Origin: Aphrocallistes beatrix
Lineage: Eukaryota > Porifera > Hexactinellida > Sceptrulophora > Aphrocallistidae
NCBI GenBank assembly: GCA_963281255.1
Contig: OY725488.1
Span: 8,529,524-8,593,523 of the forward strand
Length of the DNA stretch: 64,000 bases
Direction: 5' to 3'
The translations under genes were made by a program, and so were the position numbers. The notes below the pieces were generated by a model that saw only the letters and a list, made by a program, of their open reading frames with translations, ran no database searches and was not told where the DNA came from. Numbering within the stretch: the stretch's first letter is position 1; every line of letters begins with the position of its first letter. Below are positions 23,201-39,735 of the stretch, piece by piece.

Positions 23201-26200
23201 CCGATAAAATAAATATTAACGCTGTAGCTTCGATCAAGTTACTACCTGATCGATGTGAATGACGTAGTACGTATTTAGTGCATATTTGACGTGTAGAGTG
23301 ATGCCAACGGACAAATCAAAGGACCTGCAACACAGTTGAATATCCCTTGTGCGAAGGTGAGGAAGGATTTCTTGTAGTACCGGCAGGGTGCTGAGTAGTA
23401 GAACTAAGATGTATTGACGTATCATTATCCGATTAGGGAGACAGAGGATTAAAGGGTCCGACAGGAACACAGGGATCACGCGGATCTCCAGTAAGTTTTC
23501 AATAAGAAACAATTCACTAAATTGAATTAACTGGAATATCAAAAATATTTTAACCTTAAATGATCACCATAGGGACCTCCGGGACCAGAAGGGCCTCCTG
23601 GAGAACAGGGAACAAGAGGATTTACGGTAACGTTAAACTGGTGTTAAGCTTTTTACGTAATGGAATCCTAAATCTAACAACCCTTCTCCTATTCCTACAG
23701 GGATTGAGAGGAGTCTCTGGCCAGATTGGAAATCAGGGGGACATTGGACCTCAGGGCGAGCAAGGAAGACCTGGAAACCCGGGTTCACCTGGACCCCCAG
23801 GAAATACAGTAAGCGATTGATCAATATTTATCCGGCGCCAGAACTAAAACTAAAATCTGATTAAATGAATTTTAATAGGGAGGCCAAGGACCGAGAGGTC
23901 GTCCAGGGTCGGTAGGGAGTAAAGGACCGCCAGGGAATCCTGGAGACACAGGATCTGCTGGGAGAGATGGAGAAATAGGAGAGAAGGTAACCACAAAATA
24001 ATTTTTTTTTGAGAAGAGATGAGCAGTGTTAATCAAAATCGGTGATTTGTATAGGGTGAGAAAGGTGAGTATGGAAATCTCGGACAACCAGGAGAACAGG
24101 TGAGCAAAATTACATATACTACAGGATAATAATACAGAAAAAATATTTAAAATATGTTTTGATATAAATAGGGAGAACCTGGACCCTCAGGACCAGGCGG
24201 AGTCCCAGGATTCCAAGGAATGACAGGTCCACCCGGACCCCCCGGCCCATTTGGAGAGAAAGGAGAGAAGGGAGAATATGGTCAGATAGGGGCCCCGGGA
24301 CCTTCAGGAACAGATGGCTTAACAGTAAGTCCAATTCTGACAGAATCCAATGGGTTGTAAGGAATATTTAACTGATTTCTATTTACCAGGGAATATTGGG
24401 ACAATCTGGAGGTGAAGGTGAAAAAGGAGGCAAGGTAACGACCGTTTTAGCTATAAATAAATATGATAGATTTATGTAACTCTAAAAATGTATTTAGCCT
24501 AAATTACTATATGTATAAATTCCAAGTATAAAGTAACCTCCAAATTCTTATTTATTAAATCAATTATTGTTAGGGTGAGAAAGGATCCGAGGGACCATTG
24601 GGACCCTCTGGCCGAGATGGAACAACTGTAAGTAACAAGACACTTGTGCATAAAGTTCAACATGTAGAAATACTAGTTACAATCATTGTTCCAATATAGG
24701 GGTCAAATGGGGAACAAGGAGATAAAGGTTTAAAGGGTGAAAAGGTAAATCAAATGAACAGATTCAGACAGTAATTACAGTATTAGCAACAAATTCTAAA
24801 CCTTGATTCAATGTTTTAGGGTCCAAACGGAAGATCAGGTCCGCAGGGGCTACGTGGACAATCGGGAGAGAAGGTAGAGTGCGGTTACACACAAATAAAT
24901 ATCCAATCAGTCGTTCTAATTAACTGTGTCTGTATTTAATTAGGGAGCAAGAGGACCAAATGGTATAATTGGACCTAAAGGAGCTAAGGTAAACTCAACA
25001 AATTCCACAAAAAAGTTAATAAACCAAATTTTCAATTATTAAAAATGCTATTTTTAATTTCAGGGCACTGAAGGCATAATAGGAATCAAGGGAGACAAGG
25101 GAAGTAACGGAGATCAGGTATGTCATAAAACTTAAATCTAGCACTTAATTTCGCTAATACAATGGTGTTCTAACTAAACTTTCTATTATAAACTGCTTCG
25201 AGTTAAGTGCATTACACGTACTTACTCTAGGGTATTAGCGGAGATGTTGGGAGACCAGGACGGGACGGAGCTATCGGAGCTAGGGTGAGCATGACCGAAC
25301 TTGAAAAAGTCTAGCAGCACAGAATGTGAATTAATTTACTTTTGAACATGATAGGGTCAACCCGGAGCAGTGGGGCCTACAGGAGCACCAGGATCTCCAG
25401 GAAGATTCGTGAGTACATCTGATAAACCTGTAAAGTGATGCTAGGCACAGGATTATATCGAATTTGTATAGGGGCCGCCTGGAGAGAAGGGATACACCGG
25501 ATTCCTCGGATCTAAGGGCAGCAGGGGGCAGATAGGGGAACGCGGTATTTTCGGGCCAAAGGGAGATCGAGGTGTTAAGGTATGCTGGTAGTAACTGTAG
25601 ATATTGAATTGGCAGACTTGTAGGAAAATGTACTAACCCTTCTGCGTGTAGGGACCCCCGGGTAGGGCAGGAGACACTGGATCCCCTGGTTCTCAGGTAA
25701 GCATTCCTCTATAATTTGGAAATAATTATTTAACAACAAAAAATTGATAAAAATTTTCATAGGGAGAGAGAGGGTCGAGAGGTAACGTAGGAGCGACTGG
25801 CGTAGAAGGATTGAAGGTACTTCAAACAAACAAGTAAAACGCCTGTAAGAAGGAGATTTATTTTGTTTCTAATTTAGGGAGATAAAGGACTCAGTGGATT
25901 ACGAGGGGCGCTGGGTGAATCGGTGAGTGGTAGGAGCTCTGAGCTTGTCTAACTTCTTGCAGTGTGTGACGTATGGATCATATAGGGCCCAAAAGGATTG
26001 ACAGGAGTGACCGGGGATATTGGAGTCCCAGGACAAAGTGGAGATACTGGGGAACAGGGTCTCAAAGGAGCAGATGGAGGGAGAGGAGAAGCCGTAAGTC
26101 TGAGAGAATGGTACTGCGTAGGTTGGGCTAATAGGATTTTCAAGCATGTCTATTCCATTTAGGGGAGAAATGGTCAAGATGGACAACAAGGGTTGACTGG

Positions 26201-29200
26201 CACAAAAGGAGATAAGGTGATCCTGTTCCAATATTACCCTAGCTTATCTCAATTTCTGACGAACAGAAATTAAATTTTGATTCTTGTTCAGGGTGTTAAA
26301 GGAGAGCGTGGTTCCGACGGGATATTAGGATCCCAAGGAAGACAAGGTACAATCGGCAGCGTGGGTACTCCAGGACTCCCAGGAGCTAATGGAAACAAGG
26401 GAGATCAAGGACCTAGTGGACCGCAAGGTGTCAGAGGACCATTGGTAAGAGAGAACAAATAGTTCCATGTGAAAATATGTATGATATTTAATTCGATAAT
26501 TGCAATATAGGGCGAACAAGGATCAGTTGGACCTCCCGGACCTAAAGGAATTGAGGTAGGTATCGTCTCCGTCTTCTAGAAAGATAGTCGAAATAAGGAA
26601 CAACTAGCAACATAATTTTCATAAATTTTGTTATTTATACCGACAATTATTATTAAATTACGGTTATAAGTTTTGATCAAACTTGACTAATTTATCAATC
26701 AATGAATTACTCAAAATTTGAATCTGAAATAGTAAAAAAAGATATTTCGCCCTTCGGGACAGCAATATTTGAGGTATACACCGTGTGCAACTTTCAAACT
26801 ATTTTCAGGCATAGAATATTTGAGATTTTGAATCATTCATAATTCTTCACCATTTCCAATGAATTATAGTCAACTTAGGTTTGTATATAATATCACTTTT
26901 GGAAACACATTACGCTGTGTACTGTAGGGAAGGCCTGGTCGTGATGGAGATCAAGGACCATTGGGACCTCAGGGACAACAGGTAAATTCGTAAACAAACA
27001 ACAAACATTTTTCACCTCAAAATGTTTTAAGTAAATTCTGAAATAGGGTGAGAGAGGATTCCCAGGTTCTTCGGGAGATAGAGGAGATTCTGGAACAACC
27101 GGTGTAGCTGGCAGTCCGGGAGCCAACGGCAGCCCGGGAGAAACGGGGTCGAAGGGAGACAAAGGACAAAGAGGGAGAGAGGGAGATCAAGGAGAGTCTG
27201 GAGACAGGGTAATTATAACCTTTTAAAATAATGTGAAATGTTGATATTCAATATATTTCAATAAAACCGGTTTGGAAACAGATACTTTATTGCGTTATGT
27301 ACCATCATAGGGTGCAAGAGGAACACAGGGAGAGGCAGGATCCGCAGGAAATGACGGTTCCCCGGTAAGTTTCAGACTTGATTGAATATTCTCGGATGTC
27401 TAACATCTACTCATGAGCAATAAATCTAGGGAGAACCAGGACCGCAAGGAGCGACTGGCTCAACTGGAACAAGAGGAGAAAATGTAAGTTTTGTATTAAT
27501 ATACAACTTTATGATATCGAAATAAATTTTATTGATCTCAAATTGTTTCGCTAGGGTCCTGCAGGTCCAAAGGGAGAACCAGGACCAACGGGTCCAACTG
27601 GAGAATCGGTAAGTAATTCCCAGACATAATAGAACTGGATCTATCTATATTTATAAATAATTAAACATTCTAGGGTATAAATGGAATATTGGGACAATCA
27701 GGAGCTGATGGAATAACAGGAGAAAGTGTAAGTTTTAGCAATTAAATAAAGAGTTGAATTGTATGAATTGTACTATCACTTGGTATGCTCAAATAATTTA
27801 CAAGTTTTATATTACCACTGATTAGAGTACGTAAATAAAGCTTAGTTATCTAATTAAGATTTAACGTCTAAACGCTATACAATTGAAACAAAAATAGAGA
27901 ACAAACTGTGATTGAGTTTTTATCGATTGACTACCGTTAGGGAGCAAAAGGATCCACAGGAGATGACGGATCCTCAGGTCCGAAAGGAGAAAAGGTAAGC
28001 TTAAACTCTTGCATTGCGCACTCAATTCGAAGAAGTATAAAAGTATAAGATTAACTGATTCGTGTAGGGAGAGGCTGGAGCTGATGGCGCTCCTGGAGAC
28101 GTCGGACCTATCGGGTCTGCAGGGAGTATCGGTGCACTAGGAGCTGATGGATCCCCTGGTCCCCCCGGAGAACAAGGGTTCCCAGGTGGAGTCGGGGCTC
28201 AAGGAGGGGACGGCCAAAAGGGAGTGAAGGGTGACGTAGGGTCATCAGGGCCTCAGGGATTGAGGGGAGCAGCTGGAACAGCGGTTAGTGAACTCGCTGC
28301 TGCTACCTTTGTAGCTACAGCCTAACGCTAAACCAAACGATTAGTCCAAAGTCTTATTCTAACACATGATTATAGGGAACGGTTGGTGAAAAGGGAAGCA
28401 AGGGAACACTTGGAGCGTTGGGCTCAGCAGGATCACGGGGAGACTTGGGTGCGCCCGGACCCATTGGAGAGCCAGGGCCTATTGGCACCCCTGGACAACC
28501 AGGCCCATCTGGTGCGGACGGAGACCGAGGAGAACAAGGAGCACCCGGGGCTTCCGGACAACCTGGAAACGATGGAGTGTCCGGGGAAAATGGACCCAAA
28601 GGAAACAAAGGAGGGTCTGGGCCCCCAGGGTCACAGGGCTCTCAAGTAAGCCTAGCGAAGGACAAAATGATTATCGAGTCGTGCTATTGATCTATGCCAC
28701 CACTCTAGGGGTCAACTGGTTCAAGCGGAGACCCTGGTACGAAGGGTGAGAAGGGAGCAAAGGTACAAAACAAACCTAGTTTATTAGCTGAGTATTTAAT
28801 CATTGAAATGTTACTGATGTTTCCTATTAGGGCTCGATCGGACCTGTTGGATCGGCTGGATCTCAGGGAGTTCAGGGAGACAGCGTGAGTAGCTTGACTT
28901 GAATAGATTAAGAATAAGTACGAAGAGTTTTATCTTGTGCGTTCTATCGTTAGGGAGTGCAAGGAACCGTAGGAGACGTAGGACCCCAAGGTCTCAGAGG
29001 AGAACGGGTAAGTTGGCCATGAGAATGGAAATGTAAAGATTATGAAATCAGAATTAGATTATTGTCTGTAATGTATAGGGATCAGAAGGTGGCACAGGAG
29101 AAAAGGGTTCACAAGGAGGTTTCGGTCCACTAGTAAGTGACGAGTAATGACTTATATTGTTAAATCGTATATATCAAAACGCTAGGATTTTTTGAGATAC

Positions 29201-31185
29201 TACTTGCTAGTAATGTAATTGCATATGCATTGTGTAGGGGCCAGCCGGTCAGGATGGTATTCAAGGAGTTCAGGGTAACAGAGGACCTAAGGTAAGAAAC
29301 AGGACAGCAGTATGGACAGTGTTTTAATGAATCAAATTTGAATACCGATCATTTGTAGGGAGACCAAGGAGATTTTGGAAACCAAGGACAAACTGGATCC
29401 GTTGGTGCTGATGTAAGTTCATTCAAGATATAATTCTCAACAGTTAATCACACTCGATTCCAGTCCAAATTAGAAGATTGTTTAACGCAAAATAAGTTCA
29501 TATTCCCTGTTACCATAGAAATAATTAAGATAAATGTCTGTAGGGACCTCAAGGGAATCCAGGTCAGCCGGGACCAAGTGGGCCAAGAGGAGAACAGGTG
29601 AGTTAATTACAAAAGAAGTTATTTAGTCATACACGAGTTGATAAATTATGCTATTCAGGGACCGCAAGGATCTCCTGGTGAGGTGGGAAACTCAGGCCCA
29701 GCTGGATCAGACGGACCACAGGGACCACCCGTAAGTGCTCTATGCCATAACTCTACTAACTCCATATTTAACTCACGTGTTGATCTGTCCTCTCTCTCTT
29801 TCTTTCTCTAGGGATCTGGTGGAGATGCTGTGAGTTAACCAGACTCTTTAAACGATTCTAAAACAAAATAGTATTTCATATAGTCAGGCTAAGCCGATAT
29901 TACTAAAACAGTAGAACTCGGTTAGTACGTACTCATTTCGCTGAACCAAAATCCATCTATAATATAGATTTCTATGTAGTACAAACTCGGTTAGTACGTA
30001 TTTGCGGATAGTACGTACTAATAATTCCTTCCCGAAGGGGTACGTCTTATCCGAGTTCTACTGTACCATAAATGCAGGTATGATAATTAGAGTATGTGTC
30101 ATTAATTGATCATAAATTATTTCAAAAAAAGGTAAACCCACTAAACTGGCGGTGTTAATAGGTTGAACCTTGGTGCGGGATGCTATTATCTGTTATCTAC
30201 TCTAGGGTTCTAGTGGACAAAAAGGAGATCGGGGAATTGCGGTGAGTAAGCAATATCTTTTTAACACCTTTACTATTCAGTATATAAAAATGTATAAATA
30301 GATAATGTAGATAGGAAGTACCTCCGTCATAGTGATATAATATTTACGGATCTGTACATTATCTAGGGACCGCCGGGACCCCCTGGACCAAGTTCGGTAA
30401 GATTTGCTTCTCATGATAAAAAACGCCGAAAAGACAAATTCTTATAAAATTTAATTCTATCAGGATTCTGGCCAGTCCGCGGATTCTAGCTCAGGCGTCA
30501 CTAAAGGCGATCTTTACGCTGGAATTGTCGTGCGGGAAGATTGCTCGAGCGAGCTGATGAGGAACCTCGCAGTAGACGGACAAGACCAATGGGCGACGAT
30601 GAACTCAATAATCGAGAGTTTCATGAGGAAGGACGGATCAAGCAAATGCTCAGCTTTCAGGAGCTGTATGGATTTACACTCCAGGCAGGAAGTGACTAAG
30701 GAAGTATTCGTCGATCCGAGCTGCTCTCCTGGTGGAATCAATGCATTCAAGACCACCTGCAGCAGTGAAGATCTGATGTGCACATCAGTAACTATAAGTC
30801 AAGTAAGTTTGCCTATTCGCGATAACCTATAGATTCAAGCATTCAGATGTACAATTATTATTTCTCATAACAGGATGAGGAGAAGTACTATCGAGTCCAC
30901 CTGAAGCATCTATTGCTGCTGTACTCCAACATTACACAAGTGACGAGCGTCCAATGCCACCCTCTCCTTGACCGACTAACTTCAGACGTGTTCATACACC
31001 AAGTCGAGCTGATCGGAACCCATGTCACAAAGGTTGAAGATTGCGGAGGCTTGGTTCACGCGATCAACAGTTTCGAGTGCGCAGGGCAAGAGAAAGAATT
31101 CACTATGAAGATCCACGCTTACGACTACCCTGCTGTAGATAGGTGTGTCAAATTAGGAGGCGAGAAGCGTATCAAGTTCTGTTAA
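20287..31185 (+). CDS. fibrillar collagen alpha chain, second and divergent, about 53 exons
   Basis: A 23-base first exon (20287-20309) joins exon 20688-20770 in frame to give MSAIKKSS plus [16 protein letters not shown], a signal peptide. Exon 21799-22343 holds a TSPN/LamG-like domain preceded by a cysteine knot (CTCCGGCYG). Exon 22432-22599 is a Pro/Thr/Ala-rich hinge, followed by a 15-base exon (22723-22737). Gly-X-Y coding starts at 22801 ([12 protein letters not shown]). After a minor helix comes a 20-residue non-collagenous linker with one Cys (near 23298-23357). The major helix then runs in short exons, many 54 bases (for example 22970-23023), to about 30395. The C-terminal COLFI-like domain lies in exons 30464-30802 and 30874-31185. 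The organisation mirrors the neighbouring collagen, so the two are probably ancient paralogues. The role is matrix fibril formation by family. Confidence 0.92.
20771..21798. repeat. 1-kb intron of the second collagen with a MITE-like remnant
   Basis: Near 20862-21030 the sequence has repeated words such as TTATTATGAACACC, GTTCATAATA and TTCATATTAAGC in alternating form, typical of a decayed Tc1/pogo-type inverted-repeat element beginning CAGTCAGGGTCGC. The rest is AT-rich. A GC-rich patch near 21290-21470 (CGGGCCACC repeated) may be another repeat fragment. No coding sequence is seen. Confidence 0.4.
29905..30066. repeat. pogo-like MITE in a collagen intron
   Basis: The element begins ACAGTAGAACTCGG and ends with the inverse CCGAGTTCTACTGT, about 160 bases apart. 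Internal copies of GGTTAGTACGTA and GTACGTACTAATA add further symmetry. The termini end in CAGT/ACTG next to TA-like bases, as in Tc1/pogo-type elements. A related partial copy lies at about 52045-52116. Confidence 0.6.
30464..31185 (+). other. divergent COLFI-like C-propeptide of the second collagen
   Basis: Two exons encode about 216 residues. The landmarks are recognisable but altered: [10 protein letters not shown] (usual PARTCRDL), [12 protein letters not shown] (usual YWIDPNQGC), [10 protein letters not shown] (usual TGETCI), [17 protein letters not shown] (usual FLRLLSTEASQNITYHC) and a C-terminal [13 protein letters not shown]. The cysteine framework is largely kept. The domain is compressed into two exons, against five in the neighbouring gene. 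Confidence 0.75.
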
Positions 31186-31869
31186 ATATGTTTGTCTCCT
31201 TTTCATTATAAATACAACATTCTTATTTGTGTCAATTGTATATACTGTGCAGTTGTAAGTAATAGTGAGGGATTGTTCACCATTCGTAAATGTCAACCTG
31301 ATTAGAATAATCCGGTAATTGTCAATTAGTAGAAATGTGCTATGTATCTTCATTTAAGTATACTTATTATTATTATTATTATTTTCTGTAACTGTAAAAT
31401 TTATTAAAGATGATAAAATGTGATCAGGCAAAGGATGGATCGTACTCCTGATAAATTAGCGGAAATCGCTTATTAGCAATTCAGGTTTTGTTCACAGAAG
31501 TTGCTAATAAGGACAGAATTATAATAAAAACTCTACATTTAAGACTTGAAAAAATTGGTTGCTAATAGGCGAACTCTCCACTGTACATATAAAATATTAC
31601 AAATAAATATAACAGCAAATTACCTGAGGGACTTGGTCTATGCAATAGAATGAGTGTTAGTAGCTGCCATAATCTGGTGTGAGAAAAAGTATTGAGTGCA
31701 AATATTAAATCTTTTCTCTGCAGAAGATAATCGTAAGCATTCTACGAGGAAGAAATTTGTAATAATCTAAAAAGAGAATTTTCAGTCAAATCAACATACT
31801 ACGAAAATAATGGAAATAGTCTTGTTGCATAAATTTAATCGGACCATCTACTAAATATTAATTTTGAAT
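31186..31869. other. spacer between convergent collagen and mS27-like genes, with a repeat remnant
   Basis: It holds both 3' regions. Near 31465-31590 words such as GCTTATTAGCAA, TTGCTAATAAGG and GTTGCTAATAGGCGAAC recur in both orientations and end in CTCCACTGTA, resembling a decayed pogo-type MITE. A short (TTA)n/(ATT)n run lies near 31365-31385. No gene is seen. Confidence 0.4.
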
Positions 31870-32715
31870 TTAATGTTTCGAATTAATGTCTCTAACTAAC
31901 TCTCCTATCTCCTCATCCATTGTAAATGTATCAAACTGTTCAAATTCCCGAATCAGTTGATTCGCGAGGACAAATCTATTCTGCCTCATCAGCAATCCGA
32001 GCGCTATCCTCAATGCGTCAGCAGAATATTCCCACTCGTAGGTCTGTAGTTTGAGCATCAGCTCCCTGGCTTCTAGAAACAGAGCAGAGCTGCCCTCACA
32101 GATGTGTGTGAATGCGCTCACAGCAATAGTTAGCTCCATTATCGGAGAGAACATGTACTGTGTCAGCTCGTAGACATCGAGAGCTAGCTCAAACTGTTCC
32201 GTCTTTAGGAAAGCATCCATCAACAAGGCCAAAGGATAGCTGGAAGCGAAAACCCCGAATTCAGTTGGGTTCTTGAGAACACCTAGTGCCACGTCTGGCC
32301 TACCCATGTTAATACAGGCGCGAATGATGGAGATGGAAGCACCAGGATTCGATGGTAATGTACTATGGTAGTATTTCTTCACAGACTCTAGGGTGGTCTC
32401 CATTTCAGATAGGGTGGCAGAGGCAAGTGCTAGGTTATCCATGTCTTCAGAGTATGTCAAACGCCCTTCGCACTTGTCCTTCACAACTTGTAAGCACTTC
32501 TCAAAAGATTTCGGGAGAATCCTAGGATATTTGTAGGGTTTAAGTCCGGTGTAGCCAAGTATGTGGGTGCTCTTCTCGAAGTGAAACGGCGAAGAGACCT
32601 CCATGCTAGGCTTGGAATACTTGGAGTCTGTGGGGAATATGTCAGTAGAGAGCCAGACAGGGAAGGGGACGTTCACTACAACTCTCCGCAGCAATCTTAC
32701 CTGCGTTGCAAGCAT
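31870..32715 (-). CDS. MRPS27: mitochondrial small-subunit ribosomal protein mS27-like
   Basis: I place the start at the ATG at 32713-32715, giving 281 residues. This begins MLATQVRLLRRVVVNVPFP, an ideal mitochondrial targeting helix. The frame is open 39 codons further upstream, but that would put a hydrophobic segment ahead of the targeting helix. The best match I can recognise is to the helical-repeat (PPR-like) core of mS27: ASYPLALLMDAFLKTEQFEL and nearby LKNPTEFGVF, parallel to the mammalian stretch with LLMDSFIK. mS27 is a PPR-related protein of the mitoribosomal small subunit. The C-terminus is shorter than mammalian mS27. Similarity is distant, so another mitochondrial PPR-like protein is possible. 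Confidence 0.6.
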   Translation of the reverse strand: MLATQVRLLRRVVVNVPFPVWLSTDIFPTDSKYSKPSMEVSSPFHFEKSTHILGYTGLKPYKYPRILPKSFEKCLQVVKDKCEGRLTYSEDMDNLALASATLSEMETTLESVKKYYHSTLPSNPGASISIIRACINMGRPDVALGVLKNPTEFGVFASSYPLALLMDAFLKTEQFELALDVYELTQYMFSPIMELTIAVSAFTHICEGSSALFLEARELMLKLQTYEWEYSADALRIALGLLMRQNRFVLANQLIREFEQFDTFTMDEEIGELVRDINSKH

Positions 32716-32858
32716 AGCAGCTCTAACACTTTCAAGGAATAGTGTGACATTACCAGTTAAGTGGAATGAGATGGGAATATAGCACAGTATAATCAAAATA
32801 AACAGCACACAAAATTGACAGTCTAAGCCCAAATAAGCTAAGCATTGGTTGAATTGTC

Positions 32859-35320
<2,462 letters not shown>

Positions 35321-35506
35321 GTCTGGAATTCTAACATCAGTTTCTCGACTGAGATGTATCAATCTAGCTTATATAAAGCACAACTCAGTTCTGACGTCAT
35401 TTTATCTACGTGACAATCTACTGTGCGTTTGTCTAGAATCCGTTAGCAGATTTGGTAACTAAATAATTTAATAAGATAAACTTGACAGTATTACACTAGT
35501 ACTAGT

Positions 35507-38369
<2,863 letters not shown>

Positions 38370-38664
38370 TTATACATATTTACATTTAAATATTATCTGT
38401 TGCATCTTCTGGTGGGGTCGCATGTTTGAGTAGCATCTCTTCCATATATGGTCATAACCACATTCATAACAGTATGGTAGTTTGCATACTACACAGGCTG
38501 TACGTTTCAAAGCACGACATCTTACACACCTGGCAGGAGTAGATACCATACCACTAATCTGTGAAACGGGCTTAGCTCGATGAGATGTAGCTCCTAGAAT
38601 TGTTTGAGTGGGAAGCGTGGGTTTAATAACTTCAAGGTCAACAATTGAAAGGAATTCTCTAGCT
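38370..38664 (-). pseudogene. transposase C-terminal zinc-ribbon fragment (piggyBac-like)
   Basis: An open frame of about 97 codons without its own start ends at TAA (38370-38372). It carries CVRCRALKRTACVVCKLPYC followed by YECGYDHIWKRCY. This C-x2-C...C-x2-C pattern with a trailing C/H cluster resembles the cysteine-rich C-terminal domain of piggyBac-type transposases. A TGA precedes the frame and no catalytic core is found upstream, so it is a degraded fragment. Family assignment is tentative. Confidence 0.4.
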
Positions 38665-38959
38665 CATTTTGAGCCTATTTTTGGAATTTGTTTGCTTTAT
38701 GTATCTATTGTAAGTAAACAAAAGTAAACATATAAGTTATTATATTTATTCGAAAATATGATTTTCGAAATCTACACCATTAAAAACCCCATGTCAACCG
38801 TTGAAAGCTAGTCAATAGCATATTTTTCAAAATTCGTCAAATGGTGCGAAAATATGCATATTCAGGTGTGAAAATATATATACGTATAACGTATATATAA
38901 GTTATTGCTTTGAAGTGTTCATACATGACACTACAGTTTATCGTAGTGCCAATTATTAT

Positions 38960-39060
38960 ATTATTATAACAAGCGCGCTTCGCTTGCTTGCGCTGCGCGG
39001 CTGGCGGACACTTCGTGTCCGCCGGAGGCTCCCTTAGGGCGCCTGGAGGTGACATTGGTT
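38960..39060. repeat. GC-rich interspersed repeat with perfect hairpin
   Basis: The core GCGCGCTTCGCTTGCTTGCG at about 38972 is followed by a nine-base-pair perfect hairpin, GGCGGACAC-TTC-GTGTCCGCC. A second copy of the core lies at about 55410-55455 with a degraded hairpin, and a short fragment at about 39549-39566. It is far more GC-rich than its surroundings. The family is unknown. Confidence 0.6.
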
Positions 39061-39462
39061 AATTATAAGGGAGATAACATCTCTAAATACGTCTGTCCTA
39101 CAGTTATAATCGATATCGCACGAAAAATCACTAAATTTGTCAATTTTTATAATTTTGACGCGTAATGATGACGTCATAACAAAGTGATGAGTCATCATTT
39201 TTTGATGAAAGTCGCATCATGTGTGAGGTATGTTAGTATACAGATTCTATTAAAATTTCAGCCTTCTATCTCCTATAATGGCTGAGTTATGCCCGAATAA
39301 CTGTGTTGCTTAACTTTTAAAAATGTGACAATGACGTCATAATTCCATGATGAGTCGACATTTTCGTCTGAGCTCAGAACTTACTGGAGCCATAGCCAAA
39401 TGACTCCCACATGCCAAAAATCAGCCTTCTGCGCCCGGCAGTTTCTTCAATCAATTCGTTAC

Positions 39463-39493
<31 letters not shown>

Positions 39494-39520
39494 AACAATA
39501 ATCGAGTTTTAATAGTAAGG
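39061..39520. repeat. internally duplicated repeat with TGACGTCAT sites and a TA microsatellite
   Basis: Two imperfect direct copies are visible: TGACGTCATAAC...GATGAGTC...TCAGCCTTCT (about 39165-39285) and TGACGTCATAATTCC...GATGAGTC...TCAGCCTTCT (about 39332-39435). A (TA)n run at about 39466-39489 follows, then AATCGAGTTTTAATAGTAAG, a word also found downstream of a TA-rich run in a collagen intron at about 11713-11740. This looks like an unclassified interspersed element whose 3' end includes the TA run. Confidence 0.5.
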
Positions 39521-39735
39521 ATATAATTATTTTATAATAATCTTATTTGCGCTGTGCGGCTTGCGAACATACAATCCAGTGTACTAATAATACTAACGTA
39601 CTAATATAAAGATAGTGTAGTAGTTGGATGTTATGTTTCGCTCCATTCTCCATCCTGCACTGCAATAATACAACATAAGAGTAGCTTGGTCATTAATAAT
39701 ACTATTTAACCAACAAAAACTAAACAAGAATGCTA

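Noticed and set aside
28383..28649. 88-codon ORF with collagen-like composition in a shifted frame
   Set aside because: Off-frame reading of a collagen exon; the Gly-X-Y frame at 28376-28645 is the real one.
32716..32832. 39-codon N-terminal extension of the mS27-like gene with a hydrophobic segment
   Set aside because: It would place a signal-anchor-like helix ahead of an ideal mitochondrial presequence beginning at the downstream Met; more likely upstream non-coding sequence.
35321..35362. 14-codon upstream extension of SEC23
   Set aside because: Known Sec23 proteins begin at the position of the internal Met; the extension has no family similarity.
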